This document shows positions 41,557-50,269 of a stretch of DNA of 60,475 nt, in pieces (position 1 is the stretch's first letter; every line of letters starts with the position of its first letter). The translations under genes were made by a program, and so were the position numbers. Under the pieces are notes generated by a model, which ran no database searches, was not told where the DNA came from, and saw only the letters and a program-made list of their open reading frames with translations. The stretch is from JABMQF01 sp964563755 (GTDB taxonomy: Archaea > Nanobdellota > Nanobdellia > Woesearchaeales > UBA11576): positions 1 through 60,475 of the forward strand of contig CAZLYC010000010.1 in the NCBI GenBank assembly GCA_964563755.1, in the 5' to 3' direction.

Positions 41557-42875
41557 ATATACAAGAATATTATGCTCATCCTGAGACAAGGGAAAGGCTG
41601 AAGAACTTCTTTGAAGGCTGCAGCTGGTTTCTAGTCGCAGGCAGCCATTATGCAAGAGACCCTAACTGGGGAAAAGCTCCTGCAGTCAGGGTGTTCAAAA
41701 TAGATGAATTGCAGTCAAGATTGGGTCAGGGACCTGATATTTTCAGTCCACTTACAAGCAGGAATGGAGTTCTTGGTGTTCTTGATATAGAATATTACAA
41801 CTGGGACAAGAAGGTATTGTTCCTTGATTCTACCGACGGAAGAAGGTTCGGTGTCCATGATGATATATTCAAGTCCGAGCTTGAGCAAGTATACAAATCC
41901 ATATCTGATATGCTTGGAGAGGACATAATTTCAGACACGACATGGAGCGGGTATCACTTCATAACTAACGTCGACAGGGGAAGTCCTGTCTATGACAGGC
42001 TTCTTGAATTAGGTATGCGGAACAAGAAAGATGAGATGCCGAGATGTCTTGAGGATACGCTAATCAGGGCTTATCTGAGTACAGACAGCTCCGACCCAAA
42101 AAGGGAATCAGCGATAGGGATTGATGATGGTGTTGTTTATAATCAGTATGGAAGGATTATGGAGTTCCTCTGCCACAAAGTCATGAAAGAGTGCGAAGGA
42201 AGGGTCCATCTGCCTATAACTATGTGCGACACGAATGAGGAGTGCCTCTCGCTTGATATTTCACAGTACGCGGATCCTGTTTTTATGAGGATAATAAGGA
42301 CTCCTTTCTCATCGTGGGACAAGCATAACATAATACCATCACTAAGCGGCATCGTGAATGAGCCGCCGTTCCTTGATGTTGTAAGGAAGTACTGCCAGTT
42401 CGAGAATGATGATCTCGATCAGGTCTTCAGGATGGCGCACGATTATGAGAGCGCAATAGAGTATAACAAGATGTTCAGCGGATTCGTACCTCGTGCAGGA
42501 GAAAAGGTCATGGAGCTGATTGATGAATATGAAAAATCAGAGTTGTTCAGTTTCCACCAGGATTTTGATTCTGTCGACCATGACAGGGATGATGAGAATT
42601 ATAAAAAAGCGAAGTTTGACAAGAATCTTCACATAAGCATCAGGGAGATGATGGAGCGTCCGAATCCAAGCCTTCTGCAGCCAAGGAACATAAAGTGGGT
42701 CACAGAGCAGTTGATTGAGAATGGCTGGCATCCTAAGCACATAGGCGGAATGCTCCATGGAAGGTACAATGCAAGCGATAAGGGCTGGTCCGAGAATGCG
42801 TGGGCTAAGTATGATTCAAAGACAAGAGCTAATTTCTGGGCAAGGATATACGCAGGGCTGAAGCTCGCGAAGTAA
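41553..42875 (+). CDS. Primase-like protein (archaeo-eukaryotic primase fold, tentative), copy 2
   Basis: The 440-residue paralogue of the preceding gene keeps the same skeleton: GVLDIEY (Asp78, Glu80), WSGYHFI (His135), SLDIS (Asp235), then YEKSELFSFHQDFD and NPSLLQP...NGWHPKHIGGMLHGRY. It lacks the C-terminal cysteine group of copy 1. The overlap ATGA and equal orientation imply one transcript and perhaps a heterodimer, like PriS/PriL, although both here look like catalytic-type chains. I cannot name the family. Confidence 0.6.
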   Translation: MNIQEYYAHPETRERLKNFFEGCSWFLVAGSHYARDPNWGKAPAVRVFKIDELQSRLGQGPDIFSPLTSRNGVLGVLDIEYYNWDKKVLFLDSTDGRRFGVHDDIFKSELEQVYKSISDMLGEDIISDTTWSGYHFITNVDRGSPVYDRLLELGMRNKKDEMPRCLEDTLIRAYLSTDSSDPKRESAIGIDDGVVYNQYGRIMEFLCHKVMKECEGRVHLPITMCDTNEECLSLDISQYADPVFMRIIRTPFSSWDKHNIIPSLSGIVNEPPFLDVVRKYCQFENDDLDQVFRMAHDYESAIEYNKMFSGFVPRAGEKVMELIDEYEKSELFSFHQDFDSVDHDRDDENYKKAKFDKNLHISIREMMERPNPSLLQPRNIKWVTEQLIENGWHPKHIGGMLHGRYNASDKGWSENAWAKYDSKTRANFWARIYAGLKLAK

Positions 42876-42913
42876 GCAGATATAAGAATTATAAAAAAAA
42901 TTAAAAAATATTC

Positions 42914-43267
42914 TTATATGTTTATTTTGTCCGCATACTGTCCAATCAGCGGTATCGGCTTCTCTTTTCCTGACAATGCGTTTATCCAGCCGATTATCCA
43001 GAGGACAAACAAGAGCAATGAAGCCAGGATGCCGACTATCCAGCCGAGTACTGGTATTAACATCACAACCCAAACTGCTACGTAAGCGATTGTGAGAACC
43101 AGTCCTTGTTTTGCGTAATACATCGCGTACTTGTTCTCTTTCTTTGCAAGTAAAACTATTACGAATCCTATTATTCCTAGAAAGACTCCGAGGAATGCAA
43201 ATGCTTTTCCGTCATCGACTTCCTTAGAACTTGGCGCATGTCCTTGCGCAACGTGTGCTTTCGCCAT
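42914..43267 (-). CDS. Small membrane protein, DUF4870/Tic20-like
   Basis: The 117-residue protein has three membrane helices: AFAFLGVFLGIIGFVIVLL, a middle GLVLTIAYVAVWVVMLIPVLG and WIVGILASLLLFVLWIIGWI. NKYAMYYAKQG between the first two is the characteristic DUF4870 loop. The function is unknown. GGAGGT ten bases upstream favours the ATG at 43267 over the one three codons earlier. Confidence 0.8.
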   Translation of the reverse strand: MAKAHVAQGHAPSSKEVDDGKAFAFLGVFLGIIGFVIVLLAKKENKYAMYYAKQGLVLTIAYVAVWVVMLIPVLGWIVGILASLLLFVLWIIGWINALSGKEKPIPLIGQYADKINI

Positions 43268-43370
43268 TGAAAACATACCTCCTTTAAGATTTTATTAGTT
43301 TTTAAAAAAGAAGGTTCATATTTAAAAGTTTTGATTAGAACTGGTTTAAAACGGCTTAAAACCAGTAAGA

Positions 43371-45182
43371 TTAAAGTCCTAAATTCTCAAGAATGAGTTT
43401 TTTGTCGAACTTCTGCAGCGAATCGTATGTCTGTCCTGTGCCTATGAATAATATCGGCTTGCCTGTTACGTATGATACTGAGATTGCTGCTCCGCCTTTT
43501 TCATCCACATCTGCTTTAGACAGGACTATTCCATCGATTGATACTGCTTCGTTGAAATGCTGTGCCTGCTCTATGCAGTCGTTTCCTGTTATTGATTCAC
43601 CGACAAATATCTTGAGGTCTGGATTTGCGACTCGCATTATCTTCTTCATCTCATCCATCAGGTTCGTGTTGGTCTGCAATCTTCCTGCGGTGTCTATAAG
43701 TACGACATCTATTCCTTTCGCTTCAGCGTATTTTATTCCGTCAAATGCTACTGCTGCAGGGTCGCTTCCGTAGTCATGCTTTATTATCTTGATTCCAAGG
43801 TTGTTCGCGTGCTCTTCTAGCTGCTGTATAGCTGCTGCACGGAATGTGTCGCCAGCAACAAGGACTATCTTCAGGTTGTTGTTCATGAAGTATTTAGCCA
43901 TCTTTGCTATAGTAGTTGTCTTTCCTGAACCATTTATGCCGACGAAGGTTATTATGTATGGCTTGCCTTGCTTGCGTTTCTCTTTTATCTTCTTGAGCAC
44001 ATCGACCTGCTCTATGCTTAGTATCTGGTCAAGGCTCTGCTTGAGTGATTTCATGACTATTGCGTCTATATCTGAGCGTTTTATCTTCTTGTCAACTATC
44101 TTTTCATGCAGGTCTGATTTTATCTTATCTATTACCTGCACAGCAACATTGTTCTCAAGGAGTGCTACCTCAAGCTCGAAGAACATATCGTTGAATTTAG
44201 AGTCGGATAGGGTCTTCATGACAAAGCTCTGCTTGAGCTTTCCGAAGAATCCTTTTGCCTCTTCCTCTTCTGCCTCGAGTTCCTCTACCTCTTCTTTTAT
44301 CTGGGCTTCTTCTTCCTCTTTCTCTTCTACTTCCTTGTCTTCCTCGTCGAGCTCTTTTTCGAGTTCTTTTGTCTCCTTGTTTACCTCGTCAAGAGTATCA
44401 GGGACTGGTTTTTGCAGAGGAAGCGGCTCTTCCTGAGGCGCTTCAGGAACTTTTTCTTCTTTATTCTCTTTCTTAGGCTCTTCCTTTAGAGGAGCCTCTT
44501 CTTTCTTTTTTCCAAAGCCAAATATTTTCTTGAAGAATCCTTCTTTCTTCGGCTTTTCCTCTTCCTCGAGCTGTTCTTCCTCTTTCTCGACTTCTTCTAG
44601 TATCTCTTCTTCTTTCTCTTCCTCTTTCTCTTCTGTGTCTTCCGGGACAGGCTCCTCTTCTTTCTGAGGGGTAGCTGCTACGCCCAGGTCTTCGAACTGC
44701 TCAATTGCGGAATTTATCAGGAATAGCTGCATGGATAATATTTTCTTTATCTTATCGTCATGAGGGACTTCTTTTGCGTCAGGGGGAAACTGCAGTATGT
44801 CCATTATTGATGCGAGTTCTTCGTCAGAATAAGTCTCTAGGGTCTCTTTTATGCCTGCGAGTTCAGGCGTCATCTTCTGTGTCGGAAGCTCTATGATTTC
44901 CTCGGCACGCTTTTCTTTTTTTATCTCTTCTAGGGGCAGCTCTTCTTCCTTTTCAGGTTCTTCTTCTACCTGCGCAGGTATCTCTTTCTTTTTCTGCTGT
45001 TTCTGCGGCTTAGGCTGAGCAGGTTTCTTCTCCTGCTTGGCCTTCTGTTTAGTATCAGGTTTCTTATCTGGTTTTTTCTGTTCGACAGGAAGCTCTTCTA
45101 CTGTCTCCTCTGCCTCTTCGTCCACGCTTTTCGTGAACTTCTCCACCGCTTTTTTGAGTTTCTCTTTTAAGAAATTGAACAT
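43371..45182 (-). CDS. ftsY: Signal recognition particle receptor FtsY with long acidic N-terminus
   Basis: The 603-residue protein has an N-terminal amphipathic MFNFLKEKLKKAVEKF, then about 280 residues almost wholly of Glu, Lys and Pro, then the SRP GTPase: GFFGKLKQSF, GINGSGKTTTIAKMAKYF (P-loop), DTFRAAAIQQLEEHA, DTAGRLQTN and LSKADVDEKGG. It docks SRP-ribosome complexes at the membrane. The acidic tail is longer than in most archaeal FtsY. It follows the prefoldin gene by one base, the usual archaeal order. Confidence 0.96.
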   Translation of the reverse strand: MFNFLKEKLKKAVEKFTKSVDEEAEETVEELPVEQKKPDKKPDTKQKAKQEKKPAQPKPQKQQKKKEIPAQVEEEPEKEEELPLEEIKKEKRAEEIIELPTQKMTPELAGIKETLETYSDEELASIMDILQFPPDAKEVPHDDKIKKILSMQLFLINSAIEQFEDLGVAATPQKEEEPVPEDTEEKEEEKEEEILEEVEKEEEQLEEEEKPKKEGFFKKIFGFGKKKEEAPLKEEPKKENKEEKVPEAPQEEPLPLQKPVPDTLDEVNKETKELEKELDEEDKEVEEKEEEEAQIKEEVEELEAEEEEAKGFFGKLKQSFVMKTLSDSKFNDMFFELEVALLENNVAVQVIDKIKSDLHEKIVDKKIKRSDIDAIVMKSLKQSLDQILSIEQVDVLKKIKEKRKQGKPYIITFVGINGSGKTTTIAKMAKYFMNNNLKIVLVAGDTFRAAAIQQLEEHANNLGIKIIKHDYGSDPAAVAFDGIKYAEAKGIDVVLIDTAGRLQTNTNLMDEMKKIMRVANPDLKIFVGESITGNDCIEQAQHFNEAVSIDGIVLSKADVDEKGGAAISVSYVTGKPILFIGTGQTYDSLQKFDKKLILENLGL

Positions 45183-45183
45183 T

Positions 45184-45609
45184 TTATTCTTCCATGATCT
45201 CCTTGAGCTCTTTCTCAAGCTCCTGGTATTTGATTATGGATTCTGCAAGCTGGCTTGCGATATGTTCTTTGTAACCATCAAGTTCTTTCTCCTGCTGCGC
45301 AAGGAGTTTTTTTGTACCGTCAAGGTCTTTCTTCACGACTATACCGCTTCCGACATTGACTAGGAATTCGTTGCTCTGCTTCATCGCTGCCTTGAAGAAT
45401 ATTCCTCCTGATACAGGTACCAGGACTTCGCTTCCGTCTTTTGTCTTTGATATGTCTTCCAGGCTCTGAGTGACTGTCGCGACTTCTGCTGTCTGGACTT
45501 CAAGCTTCTCAAGCTGCTGCTGCATTTGTCTTATCTGCTGCTCAAGCATCTGGTATTCGATGTATCTCTGCTGAAGAGCCTTTCTTTTGTCTTCTTGCTT
45601 GTCTGCCAT
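45184..45609 (-). CDS. pfdA: Prefoldin alpha subunit
   Basis: The 141-residue protein is two long coiled coils (residues 10-50 and 105-140) around the beta-hairpin VLVPVSGGIFFKAA and VGSGIVVKKD, typical for archaeal prefoldin alpha. Prefoldin hands unfolded proteins to the thermosome. It lies between aIF6 and ftsY, a conserved archaeal order (the LX protein usually between them is absent here). Confidence 0.94.
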   Translation of the reverse strand: MADKQEDKRKALQQRYIEYQMLEQQIRQMQQQLEKLEVQTAEVATVTQSLEDISKTKDGSEVLVPVSGGIFFKAAMKQSNEFLVNVGSGIVVKKDLDGTKKLLAQQEKELDGYKEHIASQLAESIIKYQELEKELKEIMEE

Positions 45610-45618
45610 TGTATAGAA

Positions 45619-46407
45619 TCATTCCTTTTTAGGTTTAATAATCTTTCTGCCTTTTGCTGGCTTTTTTGCAGGCGTCTTTCTGGGTTTCTTCACGGCTGTG
45701 CTTGCTGCTTTTTTTGCAGGTTTCTTCTCTGGTTTATCTTGATTGAGATATCCTAATCCATCTTCTGCATTGACCAGTTCTGGTCCGCCGCTGAGTTCTC
45801 CTACCACCATTCCGTTGTCGTTGCAGAGTATTGCGCTTCTTATGTATGGCGAACCCATGTTGAGCGTTGATGGTACTGATTTGAGCCCTAGTGCCTTGTC
45901 CAGGATTTTCTTTTCCTGAGGCAGTATGTCCCTGTGCACTATGCATCCTTTTGTTGTGAGGGCAGCAAGGCTTCCTACAATCTCAAGCTCGCATATGAGC
46001 ATTGCCTGTGACTTGACACCAAGCGCATTTTCTATCTGCTTTCGTTCATCTTCGTTGAAGTCAGGGTTAACTATGCATCCTTTGTCGTTGCAGAGTACGT
46101 TGTTGCCGAGCGCATCGAGCCTAGTCTCTACCATCATGTATTTTATTCCAAGTTCATCGAGCTTTTTCTTCTCGTAATCAAAAGCTATCTTTGGGATAAG
46201 TATTGTCTTGCTGTTTCCTGTCACGAACGCTCCTATGAGGGAGGTTCCGCACATCGTTATCTTGTGGACAGGCACTTTTAGGACTGATTCTACAAGCTTT
46301 GCCTTTTCATCGCTGATTTCTGTGCCTAGCAGGCAGAACTTATTGTTACAGTACCCGTACAGCCCTATGTTAGGGTTGCCGTTGAATTGCATTTTAAGTA
46401 TTGACAT
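45619..46407 (-). CDS. eif6: Translation initiation factor aIF6 with lysine-rich tail
   Basis: Residues 1-215 hold the five-fold repeat of aIF6 (NPNIGLYGYCNNKFCL, ETRLDALGNNVLCNDKGC, ELEIVGSLAALTTKGC, GSPYIRSAILCNDNG), which keeps 50S and 30S subunits apart. After residue about 215 comes a 45-residue tail of Lys, Pro and Ala (KPAKKAASTAVKKP), like a histone H1 tail and unusual in aIF6. The start at 46407 lies about 29 bases after TTATTTAAAT. SBDS, which helps release aIF6, is at position 1. Confidence 0.95.
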   Translation of the reverse strand: MSILKMQFNGNPNIGLYGYCNNKFCLLGTEISDEKAKLVESVLKVPVHKITMCGTSLIGAFVTGNSKTILIPKIAFDYEKKKLDELGIKYMMVETRLDALGNNVLCNDKGCIVNPDFNEDERKQIENALGVKSQAMLICELEIVGSLAALTTKGCIVHRDILPQEKKILDKALGLKSVPSTLNMGSPYIRSAILCNDNGMVVGELSGGPELVNAEDGLGYLNQDKPEKKPAKKAASTAVKKPRKTPAKKPAKGRKIIKPKKE

Positions 46408-46480
46408 GATTGAAAAAGAAATGCGAACCATTTAAATAACTTCTTATAGGCAGATAATATGGTTAAAACCGTTAAAAATA

Positions 46481-46500
46481 GTGTCACCTAGCGAGCTTAG
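46481..46500 (+). repeat. Truncated type A repeat, copy A11 (5' end only)
   Basis: GTCACCTAGCGAGC (46484-46497) matches the left end of type A, but no core or right end follows. The gap to the next stop codon is only 27 bases, so the rest was lost, perhaps by deletion. Confidence 0.75.
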
Positions 46501-46527
46501 GGAGCATATTAGGAAAAATAACAGAAA

Positions 46528-46860
46528 TTATTTCCTGCTTTCTACTTCAAGCTGGTATCCCTTGATGATGAGCTTATTGTCTTCGTGCGCTATGAATATC
46601 TCTTCAAGGTCGTTTATTACTATATCATTGCCTTCCAGATAATATGATATGTTCAGTCTTCTTATCCTGACTTTCTCTGTGTCGCTGAACTCGTATGTCT
46701 TCACAGGGAACTCTGTTGTCTTGTGCGGATTATTGACATTATATAGGCGTACTACAGCAGTCTTGTACTTTGCGCCTTCTTTTCTGGGCAGTCTGCCTAT
46801 AAGCGCGCTCTTGACAGCCATCTTGATTACTTTTTCTTTTGGGTCTGTTATGACATCCAT
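46528..46860 (-). CDS. Small conserved-looking protein of unknown function
   Basis: The 110-residue basic protein has alternating strands (TAVVRLYNVNNPHKTTEFPVKTY, VRIRRLNISYYLEGNDIVI, LIIKGYQLEVE) and no membrane segment. I do not recognise the family. A TATA-like CTTTAAATAC lies about 29 bases upstream of the ATG at 46860, so that start is favoured over Met14. It is on the strand of relA and eif6. Confidence 0.6.
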   Translation of the reverse strand: MDVITDPKEKVIKMAVKSALIGRLPRKEGAKYKTAVVRLYNVNNPHKTTEFPVKTYEFSDTEKVRIRRLNISYYLEGNDIVINDLEEIFIAHEDNKLIIKGYQLEVESRK

Positions 46861-46937
46861 ACCTGTGTATTTGTCAAGCGTAGTATTTAAAGTTTACTGC
46901 ATTTTAAATGATGTCTGAAAAGGCGTATAAAAAGAGT

Positions 46938-48881
46938 TTATCCTTCTGAGAATATGATTGTTTCGTCTATCCTTAGGTCAGTTATGTCTTTCATGGACCT
47001 AAGTTTCTCGATTACCTCATCCATCTTGGCGCCTTCCTTGAGTTCTATCTTGAATGAGAGCATTATCTTCTTTTTCTTTATCCTCGTGTTGACTGATGTG
47101 ACATTTACGCGTGCTGCTGCGAACATATTGAGCAGCTCTGCTAGGACTCCTGGCCTTTCTGTGACGTAGATGCGTATCTTCTTGGTGTTCTGCTCGGCAA
47201 CCTCTTTCCATGATAGCTTGACCCTCTTTGTTTCGTCGACAGAATGTATATTGACGCAGTCTGCCCTGTGGACAGCTATCTTTCCATCGGTCGTATTAAG
47301 ACCTATTATCTTGTCTCCTTGTTTTATTTCACAGCACTTCGACATCCTGAGTGGAGCCTTCCTGCCTTCTATGATTATCCTATCCGATACTGGCAGTAAT
47401 GGTTGGTCATCCTCTTCAGACTCTTTTGCCCTGTGCTCTGGCTCTATGCCGAGGAATGCGCGTATCTTGTTCTTGGCTTTTGACGTTACGACAAAATTCA
47501 GCCAGTTCCTTGAAGGTTTCATAGTGCCTGATGTCATGACTTCCACTACATCGCCGCTGTTTAGACGGTAGTCAAGAGGCTCTATCCTGTCATTGACTTT
47601 GATTTTTGCGCAGTGGTTCCCTATGCTTGTATGGACTGAGTAAGCGAAATCGATTGGTGTTGCGCCTTGGGGCAATGATATCGGGTCTCCCTGCGGAGTA
47701 AGGACTATTATCTCATTCTCGAATAGGTCTATCTTCAGGTTCTCGACGAATTCTGTAGCGTTCTTCGACTTTCTTAGCCAACCGAGTATCTGCCTGAGCC
47801 ACATGATTTTCCTGTCGAAGGCCTTGTCTTTTTCTGTGCCCTTGTAGCGCCAGTGCGCTGCTATGCCCTCTTCTGCGAGTTCGTGCATGAGTTTTGTCCT
47901 TATCTGTACCTCTATTATCTTGTTCTTGTACTTGACAGAGGTGTGTATCGACTGGTAGCCGTTCGCTTTCGGATGTTGGATATAATCCTTGAAACGTTCG
48001 AGGAGAGGCTCGAAAAGAGTATGTATGACTTCAAGCGCGCTGTAGCACTGAGGTATCGTATCTACGACAACCCTCATCGCAATCAGGTCGAATATCTGGT
48101 CGAACTGCTTCTGCTTCTTCAGCATCTTCTTGTAGATTGAGTAGAAATACTTGGCTCTGCCGACGACATCTGCATCAAGTCCTCTGTTGTTGAGCGCTGT
48201 GCGTATCATCTCTTCTATGTTTGATGTTATCTTCTCCCTCTCTGCTCTCTTGTCTGCTATCTGCTCTTTTAAGCGTACGTATGCGTCGTAGTCTGTGTAC
48301 CTGAATGAGAGGTCCTCGAGCTCGCCTTTGATCGCCCACATTCCGAGCTTGTCTGCAATGGGCGCGTATATCTCCATCGTCTCCTGCGCTATCCTTTTCC
48401 TCTTGTCAGCCCTGAATGTCGCGAGTGTCCTCATGTTGTGCAGCCTGTCTGCGAGCCTTATGAGCAGGACTCGGACGTCTTTTGTTGATGCGAACAGTAT
48501 CTTCCTGAGGTTCTCTGCCTTGTATTCCTCTTTTGATGCGAACCATTCCCCTGTTATCTTTGTCAGTCCTTCGACGAGGAGAGCTATCTCTTCGCCGAAT
48601 TCTTTCTTGACAGTATCAAGTGATATGCTGGTGTCCTCGACTATGTCATGTAGAAGTGCGGCGCAGATTGTAGCTGTGTCTGCTTTTAGGTTTATGAGTA
48701 TCCTTGCTACATCCAGAGGGTGTACGAAGAACTCCTCTCCAGAGCTTCTTTTCTGGCCCTTATGTGCTGCTTCTGCGAAGCGGTAGGCTTTCTCTATCTT
48801 TGAGAAGTCTGCTCTTGGATTGTGCTCTCTGACTTGAGCTACAAACTCTTCAAAGTTTATGGGTTTTGACTCGAATGCCAT
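46938..48881 (-). CDS. relA/spoT: RelA/SpoT-type (p)ppGpp synthetase/hydrolase
   Basis: The 647-residue protein has the whole long-RSH layout: an HD hydrolase domain (His54, HD at 78-79, ED at 82-83), a synthetase domain (FKDYIQHPKANGYQSIHT, EVQIRT), a TGS domain (VLTPQGDPISLPQGATPIDFAY), a zinc-finger-like KCCEIKQGD and a C-terminal ACT domain. Both active sites look intact. (p)ppGpp is a bacterial stringent-response signal, rare in archaea, so transfer from bacteria is likely. The start ATG at 48881 lies about 26 bases from a TATA box (minus AGTATAAAAA, 48901-48910) shared back-to-back with kae1. Confidence 0.95.
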   Translation of the reverse strand: MAFESKPINFEEFVAQVREHNPRADFSKIEKAYRFAEAAHKGQKRSSGEEFFVHPLDVARILINLKADTATICAALLHDIVEDTSISLDTVKKEFGEEIALLVEGLTKITGEWFASKEEYKAENLRKILFASTKDVRVLLIRLADRLHNMRTLATFRADKRKRIAQETMEIYAPIADKLGMWAIKGELEDLSFRYTDYDAYVRLKEQIADKRAEREKITSNIEEMIRTALNNRGLDADVVGRAKYFYSIYKKMLKKQKQFDQIFDLIAMRVVVDTIPQCYSALEVIHTLFEPLLERFKDYIQHPKANGYQSIHTSVKYKNKIIEVQIRTKLMHELAEEGIAAHWRYKGTEKDKAFDRKIMWLRQILGWLRKSKNATEFVENLKIDLFENEIIVLTPQGDPISLPQGATPIDFAYSVHTSIGNHCAKIKVNDRIEPLDYRLNSGDVVEVMTSGTMKPSRNWLNFVVTSKAKNKIRAFLGIEPEHRAKESEEDDQPLLPVSDRIIIEGRKAPLRMSKCCEIKQGDKIIGLNTTDGKIAVHRADCVNIHSVDETKRVKLSWKEVAEQNTKKIRIYVTERPGVLAELLNMFAAARVNVTSVNTRIKKKKIMLSFKIELKEGAKMDEVIEKLRSMKDITDLRIDETIIFSEG

Positions 48882-48900
48882 TTTTTGGGTTATTGGTCTA

Positions 48901-48937
48901 TTTTTATACTGTTTTGTTTGAACAAGATTTATATGTT
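48901..48937. promoter_or_regulatory. Bidirectional promoter between relA/spoT and kae1
   Basis: TTTTTATACT (48901-48910, read on the minus strand as AGTATAAAAA) serves relA; ATTTATAT (48927-48934) serves kae1. Each lies about 24-30 bases from its start codon (48881 and 48958), so both mRNAs should be leaderless. Confidence 0.75.
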
Positions 48938-48957
48938 TTTCCTTGTTTTTTATTAGC

Positions 48958-49944
48958 ATGATTTCGCTGGGTATTGAAAGCACAGCTCACACGTTCGGTG
49001 TAGGCATAATTGATGATAAAGGAAAGTCTCTTGCTAATGAAAGGGCTATCTTTACTACTGACGAAGGCGAGGGCGGGATGATTCCTGCTGAGGTCGCTGA
49101 GCATCACACGAAGGTATTTGAGGATGTGCTTGACAGGGCGCTTGCAAAAGCAGGTATTTCCCTTGAACAGGTCGACCTTATTTCATATTCCCAGAGCCCA
49201 GGCATAGGCAACTGCCTGAGGATTGGTGCTATGCTCGCAAGGACTCTTGCCTCGACTTACAAAAAGCCGATTGTCGGCGCGAATCATTGCATAGCGCATC
49301 TTGAGATTGGAAAGCTGATGACTGAAGCGAAGGACCCAGTCTTTCTTTATGCATCAGGGGCTAATACTCAGATTGTAGCTTATGACGGCGGGAAGTACAG
49401 GATTTTTGGCGAGACACTCGATATAGGCATAGGCAATTTCCTTGATACTTTCGCGAGGCATATGGGCCTTGGTTTTCCCGGCGGTCCCAAGCTGTATGAA
49501 CTATCATTGAAAGCCAAGAACCTGGTCGAGCTCCCGTATGTTGTGAAGGGCATGGATGTCTCTTTTGGCGGTCTTCTTACTAATCTCAAGCAGAAGTATG
49601 ATTCTGGCAAGTTCAGCAAGGAGGATCTTGCACATTCCATGCAGGAAGTCGCTTTCGCGATGCTTGTCGAGGTATCTGAAAGGGCAATGGCGCATTGCGG
49701 GAAGAAGGAACTTCTTCTCGGTGGTGGCGTAGCATGCTCCAAGAGGCTTCAGGAGATGTGCCGCGTCATGTGTGATGAGCGTGGAGCTAAGTGCTTCATA
49801 TTGCCTAACGAAGTGAATGTTGATAATGGGCTTATGATTGCATGGCTTGGTCTTCTTGAATACAATGCAGGGAAGAGGATGGATATAACTAAAGCCGATA
49901 TCAAACCGTATCTTAGAACTGATCAGGTAGACGTCTTCTGGTAA
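48958..49944 (+). CDS. kae1: tRNA threonylcarbamoyladenosine synthase Kae1 (KEOPS)
   Basis: The 328-residue protein is the catalytic subunit that transfers threonylcarbamoyl to A37 of tRNA. MISLGIESTAHTFGVGI starts the ASKHA fold; His110 and His114 (ANHCIAHLE) bind the metal; SGANTQIV and GGGVACSKRLQEM follow. A fused Bud32 kinase, found in some archaea, is absent. The TATA box lies about 27 bases upstream. It provides the t6A used by the methylthiotransferase at 4933. Confidence 0.97.
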   Translation: MISLGIESTAHTFGVGIIDDKGKSLANERAIFTTDEGEGGMIPAEVAEHHTKVFEDVLDRALAKAGISLEQVDLISYSQSPGIGNCLRIGAMLARTLASTYKKPIVGANHCIAHLEIGKLMTEAKDPVFLYASGANTQIVAYDGGKYRIFGETLDIGIGNFLDTFARHMGLGFPGGPKLYELSLKAKNLVELPYVVKGMDVSFGGLLTNLKQKYDSGKFSKEDLAHSMQEVAFAMLVEVSERAMAHCGKKELLLGGGVACSKRLQEMCRVMCDERGAKCFILPNEVNVDNGLMIAWLGLLEYNAGKRMDITKADIKPYLRTDQVDVFW

Positions 49945-50178
49945 TCAGATTATATCTTCGTCGTGGTATTTTGCCTGTTCGTCTCCAGGCAGTTCCTCGA
50001 AGATGAGGCCGCAGTCCTGACATATGAGCTGTTCTGTCTCTATGTCGAATGTGACGTTTTCGCTTCCGCAGTCAGGGCAGTCCTTCCTGCGTCTCACGTC
50101 TCCTTTAGGACGTGCCTCTTCGTCTGACTCTTCTATCTCTTTTTCTTTTGCCTTCTTTGCTTTCTTCTTCGGTGGCAT
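49945..50178 (-). CDS. Stand-alone TFIIB-type zinc ribbon protein
   Basis: The 77-residue protein has a lysine-rich N-terminal tail (PPKKKAKKAKEK) followed by CPDCGSENVTFDIETEQLICQDCG, the TFIIB N-terminal zinc ribbon, and a short acidic end. The cyclin folds of TFB are absent, so it may bind RNA polymerase or regulate TFB, which is inference. Its stop is next to the kae1 stop. Confidence 0.8.
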   Translation of the reverse strand: MPPKKKAKKAKEKEIEESDEEARPKGDVRRRKDCPDCGSENVTFDIETEQLICQDCGLIFEELPGDEQAKYHDEDII

Positions 50179-50269
50179 ACCCCTAGTTAGTCCAAATTAA
50201 TATATAAAGTTTTTGATAATTAGATATGGTACTAATAGGGTATAAATGGGTTTTAAAGCCATTAAAGAA

